Notes: a model not told the origin generated them from the sequence alone. DNA of 64,000 bases from Candidatus Electrothrix scaldis (GCA_033584155.1 CP138355.1:930001-994000); one strand, 5' to 3'. Positions 46,068 to 55,737 are shown, counted from the first letter of the stretch. Numbers and translations are program-made.

Positions 46068-47408
46068 ATGATAGAACAGAAGAAGATGCACCTGACAAGT
46101 CTCGGTTGTGCAAAAAATTTGGTCGATTCCGAGATGATGCTCGGTTCGCTTGAGCTGGAAGGGTATACCACTGTTGAAGATCCGGCTGAGGCGGAGTTGC
46201 TTCTCATTAATACCTGCGGTTTTATTCGTCCGGCTGTAGAAGAGGCGGTGGATGAAATCCTTCGTCTTGCGGAATATAAGGAGGATGACCCAAAGAAAAA
46301 ACTGGTTGTCACCGGCTGCATGGTTCAGCGCTACGGTAAGGACTTGCAGGACGAGCTTCCTGAAGTAGACTTTTTTGTCGGCATTGATGAGGAGAAGGAC
46401 ATCGCCTCGCTGGTGAATGCCTGGTCTCCGGGCAGTGCCTCACTGTATCTTGAGGGGCCTTCCTGTTTTCTTGCTGATAATAAGGTTCCGAGAAGGCTGG
46501 CGACCCCATTTTTTCGCAGCTATCTGAAAGTGACTGAAGGCTGTGATAATCACTGCACCTATTGCATGATTCCGAAAATACGCGGTGATTTGCGGAGCAG
46601 AACTGTACAGGATTTGCTTGTCGAAGCCCAGGCCCTGGAGCAAGGTGGAGTAAAGGAACTTTGTTTGATCGCCCAGGACTTGACGGCCTATGGCTATGAT
46701 CTCGGTACCGGCGATAATCTTGTTGCTCTGTTGAAGCAGCTCCTTGCAGAAACCAATATTCCCTGGTTACGTCTGCTTTATCTCTATCCCTCTTCTGTTT
46801 CAGTTGAGCTGCTTGAGCTGATGGCTGAGCAGCCACGTATTGTGCCCTATCTCGATATTCCCTTTCAGCATGTCAGTGATTCTGTTTTGCAAAAAATGGG
46901 ACGTCGCTACGGGCAGCAGGATTTGGAGCAGCTTGTCAGTATGATCCGTCGGATTGTACCGAACTGTGCCCTGCGTACCACCATGATGGTTGGTTTTCCG
47001 GGAGAAACAGAAGAAGATGTGCAAATAATGTTGGATTGTCTGCAGCGATGGCAGTTGGACCACGTAGGTGTTTTTCCCTATGAGGCTGAGCAGGGATCAC
47101 CTGCGGCTGAATTGCAGGATAAGATAGAAAGGAAGGTCCGGGAAGAACGTTATGTCCGGGTTATGGAGTTGCAGGCAGAAATAAGTACGCAACGTTTGGA
47201 GCAGTATGTGGGCAAGAAAGAGCTTGTTTTGGTTGAGGGGATAAGCCGGGAAACAGATCTACTTCTGGAGGGAAGAACTCGATATCAGGCTCCTGATATT
47301 GATGGCTGTGTTTTTATCAATGACGGAACAGCGAGCCCCGGTGATATCGTAACTGTTGAAATCACCGAGGCCCATACCTACGATTTAGTTGGTGGAATTA
47401 TCAGCTAA
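46068..47408 (+). CDS. rimO: Ribosomal protein S12 methylthiotransferase RimO
   Basis: 446 aa. N-terminal UPF0004 domain with its cluster cysteines (LGCAKNLVDSE, LINTCGFI, VTGCMVQRYG), radical SAM core C-x3-C-x2-C (CDNHCTYC) and C-terminal TRAM domain (LVLVEGISRETDLLLEGR). It adds a methylthio group to the S12 aspartate. Starts at 46068 (MIEQ) and 46086 (MHLT) are both possible; the frame further upstream is not conserved. Confidence 0.92.
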   Translation: MIEQKKMHLTSLGCAKNLVDSEMMLGSLELEGYTTVEDPAEAELLLINTCGFIRPAVEEAVDEILRLAEYKEDDPKKKLVVTGCMVQRYGKDLQDELPEVDFFVGIDEEKDIASLVNAWSPGSASLYLEGPSCFLADNKVPRRLATPFFRSYLKVTEGCDNHCTYCMIPKIRGDLRSRTVQDLLVEAQALEQGGVKELCLIAQDLTAYGYDLGTGDNLVALLKQLLAETNIPWLRLLYLYPSSVSVELLELMAEQPRIVPYLDIPFQHVSDSVLQKMGRRYGQQDLEQLVSMIRRIVPNCALRTTMMVGFPGETEEDVQIMLDCLQRWQLDHVGVFPYEAEQGSPAAELQDKIERKVREERYVRVMELQAEISTQRLEQYVGKKELVLVEGISRETDLLLEGRTRYQAPDIDGCVFINDGTASPGDIVTVEITEAHTYDLVGGIIS

Positions 47409-47430
47409 AAGGCAGTGTGAAAAGAAAGAG

Positions 47431-47733
47431 TTATTTTTCTTCGTCCTGGCTTCTTGCTTCAGAATCCACCCGTTCTCTCAGATCTTTGCCCACCTTGAAG
47501 AAGGGGAGCTTTTTCGGAGCAACGTTAATTTTTTCTCCTGATTTCGGGTTGCGGCCTGTATAGGCACCGTACTGCTTGACTGTAAAACTTCCGAATCCAC
47601 GGATTTCAATAGAATCGCCCTCAACCAAGGCATTGCTCATTGCATCAATGATGGTCTTGGTGATAGCAGCAGTTTCGCGTACGGGCAGCTCGATTTTCTC
47701 GGCTAATGCCTCTATAAGTTCCGATTTATTCAT
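47431..47733 (-). CDS. HU/IHF-family DNA-binding protein (IHF-beta-like)
   Basis: 100 aa. MNKSELIEALAEKI, the GFGSF turn and GRNPKSGEKINV beta-arm tip are the family signature. The length and acidic tail (RVDSEARSQDEEK) fit IHF-beta-like proteins of Deltaproteobacteria. It bends DNA as a homo- or heterodimer. Convergent with rimO. Confidence 0.9.
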   Translation of the reverse strand: MNKSELIEALAEKIELPVRETAAITKTIIDAMSNALVEGDSIEIRGFGSFTVKQYGAYTGRNPKSGEKINVAPKKLPFFKVGKDLRERVDSEARSQDEEK

Positions 47734-47815
47734 ACCTTCTCCCTTTCACAGCAGGGCCTGCAGCCGAAAAGTGCAAGGCCGAGGGGTTAAAATTAGTTTG
47801 GTAGAAACCATTAAA

Positions 47816-47835
47816 TATCATTACTATTAATGATA
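47816..47835. promoter_or_regulatory. Inverted repeat upstream of the HU/IHF gene
   Basis: TATCATT (47816-47822) and AATGATA (47829-47835) around ACTATT, about 80 bases upstream of the HU/IHF start. Possible operator or promoter element; no protein can be named. Confidence 0.3.
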
Positions 47836-47880
47836 GTTAATCAGGTATACTTCTGAATGTAAAGGGGAATTTAATTTTTT

Positions 47881-48585
47881 TTACAAAAAAAGTTTTTTAA
47901 GGTCGTTTTTATCCAAAAAACGGTATCTTCCTTCTGTAAGATTTTCCAGTCGTAAACGGCCGTAGGCGGTTCGTTTTAAACGAATAACCGGATAACCTAT
48001 AGCCTGGAACATCTTTCGCACCTGCCTTTTTTTTCCTTCATGGATTATAATCTCGATGACAGTAACATCTTTCTCTTTTTTTATCACACGAAGCAAAGCG
48101 GGCCAAGTTTTTGTACCGTCGAGTACAATACCTTGTTCAAGCTTTTTTAGCTCTGTCTTTTTGGGGAAACCCTGAACTGTTGCCTGATAGGTTTTTTTGA
48201 CCTCAAAACGGGGATGAAGGACTTGGTGGGTCAGTACACCGTCATTAGTGAGGAGAAGAGCGCCTTCACTGTCCAGGTCCAGGCGACCTACCGGGAAGAG
48301 GCGCTCTTTAATTTCCGGGAGAAGATCTGTAACAATGGGGCGACCTTGGGGGTCAGACATAGTTGTGACATAGCCTCTTGGTTTGTGCAGGAGAACGTAC
48401 ATTTTTTTTTCTTCCTGCAAGGGCTTGCCATCAACCGTGATAACAGCCTGCTTGGGATCAACCTTGAGTCCTGGCTGGGTGACTGCTTTGCCATCAACCT
48501 TAACTCTTCCTTGGGCGATGTATTCTTCTGCCTTGCGCCGGGAGCATATTCCTGCGTGGGCTATAATTTTTTGTATTCTTTCCAT
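47881..48585 (-). CDS. rluB: 23S rRNA pseudouridine synthase RluB-like
   Basis: 234 aa. S4 RNA-binding domain (RIQKIIAHAGICSRRKAEE) then the RsuA-family core with the catalytic aspartate in FPVGRLDLDSEGALLLTND, and KKTYQATVQG and EGKKRQVRKMFQAIGY. It makes pseudouridine in 23S rRNA. Lysine-rich end. Confidence 0.9.
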   Translation of the reverse strand: MERIQKIIAHAGICSRRKAEEYIAQGRVKVDGKAVTQPGLKVDPKQAVITVDGKPLQEEKKMYVLLHKPRGYVTTMSDPQGRPIVTDLLPEIKERLFPVGRLDLDSEGALLLTNDGVLTHQVLHPRFEVKKTYQATVQGFPKKTELKKLEQGIVLDGTKTWPALLRVIKKEKDVTVIEIIIHEGKKRQVRKMFQAIGYPVIRLKRTAYGRLRLENLTEGRYRFLDKNDLKKLFL

Positions 48586-48587
48586 GT

Positions 48588-48611
48588 GAAAAACCGGGAT
48601 ATTTTCCCGGT
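48588..48611 (-). terminator. Terminator-like hairpin upstream of rluB
   Basis: On the minus strand ACCGGGA pairs with TCCCGGT around AAATA and is followed by TTTTT. Second of two hairpins behind the UbiD gene; it overlaps the rluB leader and may attenuate it. Confidence 0.55.
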
Positions 48612-48634
48612 CTCATATATATTTATGGCCTTTT

Positions 48635-48672
48635 AAAAGCAGGAGGGAGCACCACAGAAGGCTCCCGTCTGC
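48635..48672 (-). terminator. Intrinsic terminator of the UbiD gene
   Basis: GCAG-GGGAGC type stem (48639-48650 with 48661-48672, two inner mismatches) followed on the minus strand by TTTT. It lies 10 bases behind the UbiD stop. Confidence 0.6.
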
Positions 48673-48681
48673 AACGGGGTG

Positions 48682-50457
48682 TTACCTGAACTGCGCCGGA
48701 ATCATCGAAGCATACTTGCTATCGACAAGCTCCTTGGTAGCCTGATCGACCTCCAGTACCTCGGTGTACCAGGGTTTCATTCGGCAATCAAAGACTATGG
48801 GCGGGGTCAGGCCAACATGGAAGCGTTTAACCTGTTGCTGTCTGCCATGAATATCCGCCGCAGGCTCAAAACGGGTGAAAAAGGTCCAGACAAATTCCTG
48901 CATACTTTCTGTTGCCTCTGCCGTGGAGTCCACCAAAAGGATGACCGGCCAATCAGTAACACCGTCCCAGCTGGCAAGCTGTGGCCCCAGCTCAGGGCTG
49001 CTTTCATAGCTCTCTCCTTGCACTACCAAAGTACCGGGCAGAAAAGGATTGGGTTGACTGCAACCCGGAGGCAGGCTGCCGCTGAACTCCTTGGGTAAAT
49101 CACGCTGTTTTTCACCTAAACCCATCATCAGGGCCTTAGAACCCTTATTGACAGAGGGGCCGGTGTAGTCCAAGGTGTCTTGGGAAACATTGGCAAAGAC
49201 AAAGAGATCTCTGTCCCATTGGATGCGCTCCAGAACATGAACCCATAATGCGCCAAAATCTGCCACGTCCAGGCTACCGTCGGTGACGATGAGGAATTTG
49301 GTCAGGGAGAGCTGACCCTCTCCGAGGACACGCAAGCCTGCGGCAAAGGCCTCCCGGGGATAACGGTTACTGACCCGTGCCGCAGCCAGGCAATGGAATC
49401 CTGCTTCCCCAAAGGTCTTCAGCTGTTGTACCCCTTTCATGACCAGAGGAAAGAGCGGGGAGAGGAGATCCTGAAGGAAATCACCGATAAAATAATCCTC
49501 CTGCTTGGGGCGACCAACCACAGTGGCAGGATAGATGGCATCTTTGCGGTGATACAAATGGGTGGTCTGGAAGACCGGATAATCGTGGGCCAGAGAGTTA
49601 TACCCATAATGATCACCAAAGGGGCCTTCTGGCTGCCTAATTTTTGGCGGCACAATCCCCTTGATGGCAAATTCTGTTTCCGCAACCAAGCGATGTCCGC
49701 CCAGAGGGTCTTTGACCATGTTGAGTTTTTTTCCCTGAAGCAGAGAGGCCAGCATCAATTCGGGAATATCTTCCGGCAAAGGAGCAATGGCAGAGAGCAT
49801 CAGGGCGGGTGGACCACCAATGAACAGGGTCATAGGTAAGGGCTTATTTTTCTCTTCTGCTGCGCAGTAATGATAGCCTCCACCCTTGTGGATTTGCCAG
49901 TGGATGCCCGTCGTGGTGTCGTCATAGCGGTGGATGCGGTACATCCCTAAGTTATGGCCGTGCCCGTCTGGATGCTCGGTATAAACCAGGGGCAGGGTAA
50001 CAAAAGCCCCCCCATCGGAATGCCAGGAGGTGAGCATGGGCAGCTCGGTCATCCGTGCTGGTTTTTGCAGGCTTTCTAAGATAGGTGCAGACCCTGGTTT
50101 GACATTTTTTAGGCCGAGTTTCAGTGCCTGCAAGGCCAGTGGTGCTGCCTGTTTGACTGTGGCAAAGCTTGGAGGCATAGCCTGTTCTGCTAATCTGACC
50201 AGGTCTGCAACAAAATCCATTGGCCTTGTGCCGAAGGCCAGTTCCAGTCTGCGGTTGGTGCCAAAGAGATTGGTGACCACGGGAAAGGAAGAGCCCTTGA
50301 CCTTGGTGAAAAGCAGGGCTGGTCCGCTACGCGCGATAACTCGGCGGTGAATTTCCGCTATTTCAAGGTACGGATCAACCTCGGTGTCGATAACGAGGAG
50401 TTCATTTTCTCGGCGGAGAATATCAAGGTATTGGCGAAGATTATATATTGATTCCAT
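48682..50457 (-). CDS. UbiD-family decarboxylase, menaquinone (futalosine) type
   Basis: 591 aa. Prenylated-FMN-dependent UbiD fold: TNLFGTNRRLELAFG, YRIHRYDDTTTGIHWQIHKG, PEGPFGDHYGYNS with the catalytic E-x-D region, and IVTDGSLDVADFGALWVHVLERI. The long form of about 590-610 aa is typical of the enzyme that decarboxylates 1,4-dihydroxy-6-naphthoate in the futalosine menaquinone route; that assignment rests on length and taxonomic context. It needs the UbiX flavin prenyltransferase, not seen here. Confidence 0.8.
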   Translation of the reverse strand: MESIYNLRQYLDILRRENELLVIDTEVDPYLEIAEIHRRVIARSGPALLFTKVKGSSFPVVTNLFGTNRRLELAFGTRPMDFVADLVRLAEQAMPPSFATVKQAAPLALQALKLGLKNVKPGSAPILESLQKPARMTELPMLTSWHSDGGAFVTLPLVYTEHPDGHGHNLGMYRIHRYDDTTTGIHWQIHKGGGYHYCAAEEKNKPLPMTLFIGGPPALMLSAIAPLPEDIPELMLASLLQGKKLNMVKDPLGGHRLVAETEFAIKGIVPPKIRQPEGPFGDHYGYNSLAHDYPVFQTTHLYHRKDAIYPATVVGRPKQEDYFIGDFLQDLLSPLFPLVMKGVQQLKTFGEAGFHCLAAARVSNRYPREAFAAGLRVLGEGQLSLTKFLIVTDGSLDVADFGALWVHVLERIQWDRDLFVFANVSQDTLDYTGPSVNKGSKALMMGLGEKQRDLPKEFSGSLPPGCSQPNPFLPGTLVVQGESYESSPELGPQLASWDGVTDWPVILLVDSTAEATESMQEFVWTFFTRFEPAADIHGRQQQVKRFHVGLTPPIVFDCRMKPWYTEVLEVDQATKELVDSKYASMIPAQFR

Positions 50458-51119
50458 AATGTCATGGGGGAAATGGTAGTGGTTCCCCTCCTTTTATTCT
50501 TTTTTTGAGCCAAGGACAATATTTTTTCAAAATATTATACGTTATATGCTGTAAATAAAACGGAGTAATAAGGAGATGTGTTTTGTTGTGCTGCTGCTTT
50601 GGTTGTCTTCGTGCTAAAACTCTGTCGAAAGTTGTTCTGTTTTAATTTCTTGTTTTTTTAAGATTTTTGTTCTGTAAGGAGCTTCGTTCTTGGAGTAGAT
50701 ATGTCTACAGTGTAGGTATTGCTTTTCTTGACAAGCCAGAAAGTGACTATTATCATGAAATATATAATCACATGAAAAATATCATTGATATTGGAGTAAG
50801 TAACATTAGGTTCCTGTGAAGAACCTGACTCGGTGACGAGAAAAAAATCAGGGGTAAAAAAAGTCCCATCTCATCCTCTCGCATTACTCCTGTTTCTCCT
50901 CTTACTCCCGTCTTTCGATTCTTCAGCTGTCTGGTCAGTATGACCTCTGTATTTTTTGAGTATTGGGTATTCGTATGAAGAACTCTTGTTGGCTCAAAGT
51001 ATGGACTGTCTCCCACTTCGTTTGTTAGTTATCTCATTTTGTTAGGACATTCTATGTGTCTTGTTTGGGATATCTTTATTGCTCGCGTCATCTATTGAAA
51101 ATTGCGTCTGGAGGAGAGT
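50458..51119. other. Divergent upstream region of the cox cluster
   Basis: About 660 bases with no supported gene. Holds a good sigma70-like promoter directed to the DOMON gene and a 6-bp hairpin AGGTTC/GAACCT at about 50807-50825 in the long leader. A frame of 82 codons on the minus strand looks like a chance one. Confidence 0.45.
50728..50756 (+). promoter_or_regulatory. Sigma70-like promoter upstream of the cox cluster
   Basis: TTGACA (50728-50733), 17 bases, TATCAT (50751-50756). Consensus -35 and near-consensus -10. Leaves a leader of about 355 bases before the DOMON start. Confidence 0.4.
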
Positions 51120-51659
51120 ATGAAAGGAAGTAAGTTCGGTGGTGTACTTGTTGCTGTGCTGTACGTTTTCATGAGCTGTGGTTTGGTCTTTGCCGAAGGC
51201 TATGATCATGAAACAAAGGTCGACAACATAAGCTTTGCCTGGAAGATTGATGGAGAAAGCTTGCAGGTCAAGCTCTCAGCAAAAACGGAGAGCTGGGTAG
51301 GGATCGGTTTTAACCCCTCCTCCAAAATGAAAGGAGCCGGTTTTGTCCTTGGTTATGTGAAAGGTGATAAGGTCAAGGTATCTGATGAATACGGCGATGG
51401 TGAAAACAGCCATAAGCCGGACACCAAACTCGGTGGGACTGATAACGTGACCGTCATCGGCGGATCTGAAAAGGACGGTATGACCACAATAGAATTCTCC
51501 ATCCCACTGCAATCCGGTGAGGAGACAGATGCTATCATTCAGCCGGACGGTGAAACAACTGTTCTCCTGGCCTATGGCGAGGGGAGGGATAGTTTTAAAA
51601 TGAAACATAAATTTCGTACTGCTATCAAAGTCAATCTCAAAACAGGCGAAGTGAAATAA
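51120..51659 (+). CDS. Secreted DOMON-domain (b-type heme candidate) protein
   Basis: 179 aa; the ATG at 51120 has GGAGGAG upstream. Signal peptide to about FA|EGYD. The mature part is a DOMON/DOH beta-sandwich: ISFAWKIDGESLQVKL, SWVGIGFNPSSKMKGAGFVL, then GGSEKDGMTTIEFSIPL. The Met in SSKMKGA and His in KMKHKFRTAI are where heme-binding DOMON domains keep their axial ligands. It is coded first in the cytochrome oxidase cluster, so an electron-carrier role in the periplasm is a fair inference; sugar or ligand binding is the alternative. Confidence 0.75.
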   Translation: MKGSKFGGVLVAVLYVFMSCGLVFAEGYDHETKVDNISFAWKIDGESLQVKLSAKTESWVGIGFNPSSKMKGAGFVLGYVKGDKVKVSDEYGDGENSHKPDTKLGGTDNVTVIGGSEKDGMTTIEFSIPLQSGEETDAIIQPDGETTVLLAYGEGRDSFKMKHKFRTAIKVNLKTGEVK

Positions 51660-51699
51660 TCTACAGGACGTCAAACTACCCTCTGCCGGGAGAATAGCA

Positions 51700-52575
51700 A
51701 TGAGACAAGGCTGGCTCTTTCCTGCTCTTTTCATTCTGCTGCTTCTTACTTGCCCGTTCCAAGCTTCTGCGGAACCGGGCAAGGGGGCAGAGGGAACGAA
51801 GAAAGAGTATAAGGTCGGCGATCCTGAGCTTGATGTCATTTGGGTGGATGAACAAAATGGCAAATATCTTCCCCTAGACAGGACCTTTCAGGATGAAACC
51901 GGGAACTCAGTTCAACTCAAAGATATTATAGATAAACCAACCCTCCTCCTTCCCGTCTATTTCCACTGTCCCAATAGCTGCACCCTCAACCTTTCCCACC
52001 TGGCCGATGCCGTCAACAGGTCAAACTTCACCCCTGGTAAAGATTTTAACCTGATCGCCCTGAGTTTTAATGATGGGGATACTCCTGCAAAGGCAAAGGC
52101 GGCCAAGGAAAATTATCTGCCGCTCCTGCCCAAGTCTTTTCCGCAGGAGAGCTGGAAGTTTCTTACCGGCAGCAAGGAGGATATCCTGGCCTTGACCAAT
52201 GCCATCGGCTATCGCTTTGAACAACGAAATGACGGGACTTTTATCCATCCCTCTGCCGTAGTTGCGGTTGCCGCTGATGGCATGATTATCAAGTATGTCT
52301 ACGGGAACTTTATCAGCGGTGATGTGGACATGGCTATCTCTGAGGCTCAGCAGGGGATTCCGGCTCTGTCAGTGCGACGTTTTCTTGATTACTGCTTTAA
52401 CTATGCCCCGGAAAAGACCAGGGCGTTTTTCACCAACATAAAGTTGTTCGTCGTCTTAGGTTTTGTATGTGCAGGCGGCCTTTTTTTTCTCTGGCTTCGT
52501 CGAAAGGATAAGAAAAAATGGGAGGAAGAGGAGGCTGTACATGATGAGCATCATCAGACAGGAAACAAGGTATGA
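51700..52575 (+). CDS. SCO1/SenC copper chaperone
   Basis: 291 aa. Signal peptide, thioredoxin-like domain with the copper-binding CPNSC pair (YFHCPNSCTLN) and distal His in GTFIHPSAVV, a C-terminal membrane helix (LFVVLGFVCAGGLFFLWL) and His-rich tail (HDEHHQ). It should load the CuA site of oxidase subunit II. Its stop overlaps the subunit I start (ATGA). Confidence 0.9.
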   Translation: MRQGWLFPALFILLLLTCPFQASAEPGKGAEGTKKEYKVGDPELDVIWVDEQNGKYLPLDRTFQDETGNSVQLKDIIDKPTLLLPVYFHCPNSCTLNLSHLADAVNRSNFTPGKDFNLIALSFNDGDTPAKAKAAKENYLPLLPKSFPQESWKFLTGSKEDILALTNAIGYRFEQRNDGTFIHPSAVVAVAADGMIIKYVYGNFISGDVDMAISEAQQGIPALSVRRFLDYCFNYAPEKTRAFFTNIKLFVVLGFVCAGGLFFLWLRRKDKKKWEEEEAVHDEHHQTGNKV

Positions 52576-54221
52576 CTGCGACTGAATCGTTTTATCACAC
52601 ACCATCGCCACCGGGCCTGAAGGGAATATGGGCTTGGCTTTTAACTCAGGATCATAAACGGATCGGCCTTATGTATCTCTGGGCCGTGGGACTCTGGTTC
52701 TGTATTGCCCTCTGCTGTGGCCTGCTCATGCGGGTTGAGCTGATGAGCGCAGGCAGAACCATTATGGGGCCGGAGGTCTATAACTCTCTGTTCACCCTAC
52801 ACGGGGTGATTATGATCTTTCTTTTTGTGATCCCGGCTGTGCCGTCCATTTTTGGAAATTTTTTCCTGCCCATTCAGATTGGGGCAGATGATGTCTTCTT
52901 TCCCAAACTGAATCTGCTGTCCTGGTATCTCTTTATGCTCGGAGCCTTCCTGGCCGTGGCTTCCCTTTTTCTGGGCGAGGGCTTTCCCGATACCGGCTGG
53001 ACTTTTTATGTGCCCTTCAGCCTGACAACGGATAAGAATGTGTCCTTGACCGTGACCGCCGCCTTTATCCTCGGCATGTCCTCTATGCTGACCGGGCTGA
53101 ATTTTATCACCACGGTCCATAGAATGCGGACCAAGGGGATGGGCTGGATGCAGATGCCGCTGTTCACTTGGTCGCTGTACGCCACCTCATGGGTGCAGAT
53201 TTTGGCAACGCCGGTTCTTTCCATCACCCTGCTCATGGTTATCTTTGAGCGTGTCTTTGCCATTGGCCTGTTTGATCCGGGCAAGGGCGGCGATCCGATT
53301 CTGTATCAGCATCTCTTTTGGATGTACTCGCATCCGGCAGTATACATCATGATCCTGCCTGCAATGGGAGTAATCTCAGAGATCATTCCGGTTTTTTCCC
53401 GGAAGGCTGTCTTTGGGTATAAGGGGATCGTGCTCTCTTCTATGGGAATTGCGGTTGCAGGCTCGCTGGTCTGGGCTCACCATATGTACACCAGCGGCAT
53501 GAGCGATGTTGCGGTTTTTGTCTTTTCTCTGCTTACCTTTCTTGTGGCCATTCCGACAGCGGTTAAGGTCTTTTCCTGGATCGCCACCATGTATAAGGGG
53601 GCCATAGAGATGACCCCTCCGCTCTATCTTGCCCTGATTTTTATCTATCTCTTCTGTGTGGGAGGGTTGACCGGGCTGGTGCTGGGATCAGCAGGAACCG
53701 ACATCCATCTCCATGATACCCATTTTGTGGTGGCACATTTCCACTTCACCATGTTCGGTGGCACCGGCTTTGCTTTCTTTGCCGCTCTCCATTACTGGTG
53801 GCCCAAGATGTTCGGTATTATGTATAATTTTAAAAAAGCTTATATCGGGGCGACCTTGGCGGCTGTGGGCTTTATCTTTCACTATGTCCCCATGTTTATC
53901 CTCGGGATGCAGGGAATGCCGAGGCGCTATTATGATTATCTGCCGAAATTCGAACGGGGGAATTTTCTTGCCGGATTTGGTGGCTTCCTGCTCGTTATCG
54001 GTATCATCTTGATGTTCTATAACCTACTGATGAGTTTTCGGAAAAGGCAAGTAGCGCCTCAGGATCCGTGGGGTGGAACGACCTTGGAATGGTCTGTCCC
54101 GTCCCCGCCACCGCTACATAATTTTGTCGAGGAGCCCAAGGTGAAGGCGTATCCCTACGACTTCAGCGAGGTCATTGCCCAAGCTCAGAACGCTCAGGCT
54201 CATCAGGAAAGCGAGAAATAA
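52572..54221 (+). CDS. ctaD: Cytochrome c oxidase subunit I, type A2
   Basis: 549 aa, 12 membrane helices. Heme and CuB histidines: FTLHGVIMIF, the CuB ligand in YSHPAVYI (Tyr252-Ser253-His254) with Tyr258, WAHHMYTSGM and HDTHFVVAHFHFTMFGG. Glu of the D-channel (HPEV in type A1) is replaced by Ala, with the YS in front, which is the hallmark of type A2 heme-copper oxidases. Site of oxygen reduction. Confidence 0.95.
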   Translation: MTATESFYHTPSPPGLKGIWAWLLTQDHKRIGLMYLWAVGLWFCIALCCGLLMRVELMSAGRTIMGPEVYNSLFTLHGVIMIFLFVIPAVPSIFGNFFLPIQIGADDVFFPKLNLLSWYLFMLGAFLAVASLFLGEGFPDTGWTFYVPFSLTTDKNVSLTVTAAFILGMSSMLTGLNFITTVHRMRTKGMGWMQMPLFTWSLYATSWVQILATPVLSITLLMVIFERVFAIGLFDPGKGGDPILYQHLFWMYSHPAVYIMILPAMGVISEIIPVFSRKAVFGYKGIVLSSMGIAVAGSLVWAHHMYTSGMSDVAVFVFSLLTFLVAIPTAVKVFSWIATMYKGAIEMTPPLYLALIFIYLFCVGGLTGLVLGSAGTDIHLHDTHFVVAHFHFTMFGGTGFAFFAALHYWWPKMFGIMYNFKKAYIGATLAAVGFIFHYVPMFILGMQGMPRRYYDYLPKFERGNFLAGFGGFLLVIGIILMFYNLLMSFRKRQVAPQDPWGGTTLEWSVPSPPPLHNFVEEPKVKAYPYDFSEVIAQAQNAQAHQESEK

Positions 54222-54222
54222 T

Positions 54223-54819
54223 ATGGAGAAAAAGATAGATAAAACCGGTATCCGTATCGGGATGTGGCTGTTTCTCTATACGGAAATTATTTTATTCGGC
54301 GGGCTTTTTGTGCTCTATGCAGCCTACTTTCATAAGTTTCCTGAATTATTCGCGCAGGGAGGTGAAGAGCTCAATACGCTTGTCGGCACGGTGAATACCG
54401 TGGTGCTACTGATCAGTAGTTTCACGGTTGCCGCCTCAATCACTGCCTTGCAACGAGGAAAGAAGGGGCAAACCATAGCTTTTCTCCTCTTTTCGATTTT
54501 TTGCGGGGTGGTCTTTCTGATCAATAAGTATTTTGAATGGTCGACAAAGTTTCATCACGATATTTTTCCGAACTCTGAAACCCTGCAGAATGGCCCTGAT
54601 GGCCTGAATATTTTCTTCGGGCTCTACTACGTCATTACTGGCCTACACGGCCTGCATGTGATTATCGGGATGATATTACTTATGGTCACGCTTACTCTGG
54701 TCATGAAAGAAAGGGTGCATAAAGATCGTTTTCAGCTCCTGGAGAATGCTGGCCTGTATTGGCATTTGGTGGATTTGATCTGGATCTTTGTTTTTCCTCT
54801 GTTTTATCTGGTTATTTAA
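54223..54819 (+). CDS. ctaE: Cytochrome c oxidase subunit III
   Basis: 198 aa from ATG 54223, two bases behind the subunit I stop. MWLFLYTEIILFGGLFVLYAAYFH is the typical first helix and GLYYVITGLHGLHVIIGM plus LYWHLVDLIWIFVFPLFYL the later ones. Five membrane helices, the short form. Confidence 0.92.
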   Translation: MEKKIDKTGIRIGMWLFLYTEIILFGGLFVLYAAYFHKFPELFAQGGEELNTLVGTVNTVVLLISSFTVAASITALQRGKKGQTIAFLLFSIFCGVVFLINKYFEWSTKFHHDIFPNSETLQNGPDGLNIFFGLYYVITGLHGLHVIIGMILLMVTLTLVMKERVHKDRFQLLENAGLYWHLVDLIWIFVFPLFYLVI

Positions 54820-54837
54820 ACTCTGGGGAGAGAAATT

Positions 54838-55134
54838 GTGAACACACAAGAAAGTCCGCATATTATCTCGTATAAACTGCTCGGAACAGTTCTTGCCGCC
54901 TTGTTGGTGTTGACCGGAGTCACTGTGGCTGTTTCTCAGGTTGACCTGGGCGTCTTCAATGTGCCGCTTGCTCTGTTTATCGCCTCGACCAAGGCTACCT
55001 TGGTGTTGCTCTTTTTCATGCATATGAAATATGAGGGTAAGGTGATTGTTGTTTCTTTTGTCAGTGCAGTTATTTTTTTAGGCATCCTGATTAGTTTGAT
55101 GTTCTTTGATGTGTCCTTTAGATATTTCAGTTAG
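54838..55134 (+). CDS. ctaF: Cytochrome c oxidase subunit IV-like
   Basis: 98 aa, GTG start with GGGGAGAG upstream. Three membrane helices and VALFIASTKATLVLLFFMHMKYEGK, the signature of prokaryotic subunit IV. Confidence 0.9.
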   Translation: MNTQESPHIISYKLLGTVLAALLVLTGVTVAVSQVDLGVFNVPLALFIASTKATLVLLFFMHMKYEGKVIVVSFVSAVIFLGILISLMFFDVSFRYFS

Positions 55135-55146
55135 CATGGAGAAACT

Positions 55147-55737
55147 ATGAGTCCGGTAGAAGGGGTAGATCGCGTTTTTTGGTACATCCTGGGGATTTCT
55201 TTTGTTCTCCTGATAGGAATCACCGCAGCAATGATTGTTTTTGCGGTGAAGTACCGACGGAGTAAGCATCCTGTTCCTGCAACATTTCGAGATAACTGGA
55301 AGCTTGAAATTATTTGGACAATCGTTCCCACCATCATTGCCCTGTCCATGTTTGCGGTGGGGTGGAAGGCCTATGTGGGTTTGCGCACTGTACCTGAGGA
55401 TGCCTTGACGGTTGATGTATATGCCCAGCAGTTTTCCTGGATATTTGTTTATCCTAATGATAAGGAAACGGAAGATGAGTTGGTGGTGCCGTTGGGGAAA
55501 TCGGTGAAACTGAATTTGACTTCGGAAGATGTGTTGCATGGCTTTTCTTTGCCAGCGTATCGTATCAAGGTGGATGCGGTGCCGGGGATGCAGACCTATG
55601 CCTGGTTTGAGGCAGACAAGGTTGGAACCTATGATATTCACTGCACCGAGTACTGCGGGGTGAATCATTCCAAGATGGCTGGTACCTTGCGCATTGTTTC
55701 TGAAGAAGAGTATCAGACCTGGCTTGAAGAAGAGTAG
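55147..55737 (+). CDS. ctaC: Cytochrome c oxidase subunit II (CuA)
   Basis: 196 aa with two membrane helices then a cupredoxin domain. CuA ligands: His in VLHGFSLPAY and the loop HCTEYCGVNHSKMAG (C-x3-C, H, M). No fused cytochrome c domain and no signal lipobox. Placed after subunit IV rather than first. It takes electrons from a cytochrome c or another donor. Confidence 0.93.
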   Translation: MSPVEGVDRVFWYILGISFVLLIGITAAMIVFAVKYRRSKHPVPATFRDNWKLEIIWTIVPTIIALSMFAVGWKAYVGLRTVPEDALTVDVYAQQFSWIFVYPNDKETEDELVVPLGKSVKLNLTSEDVLHGFSLPAYRIKVDAVPGMQTYAWFEADKVGTYDIHCTEYCGVNHSKMAGTLRIVSEEEYQTWLEEE

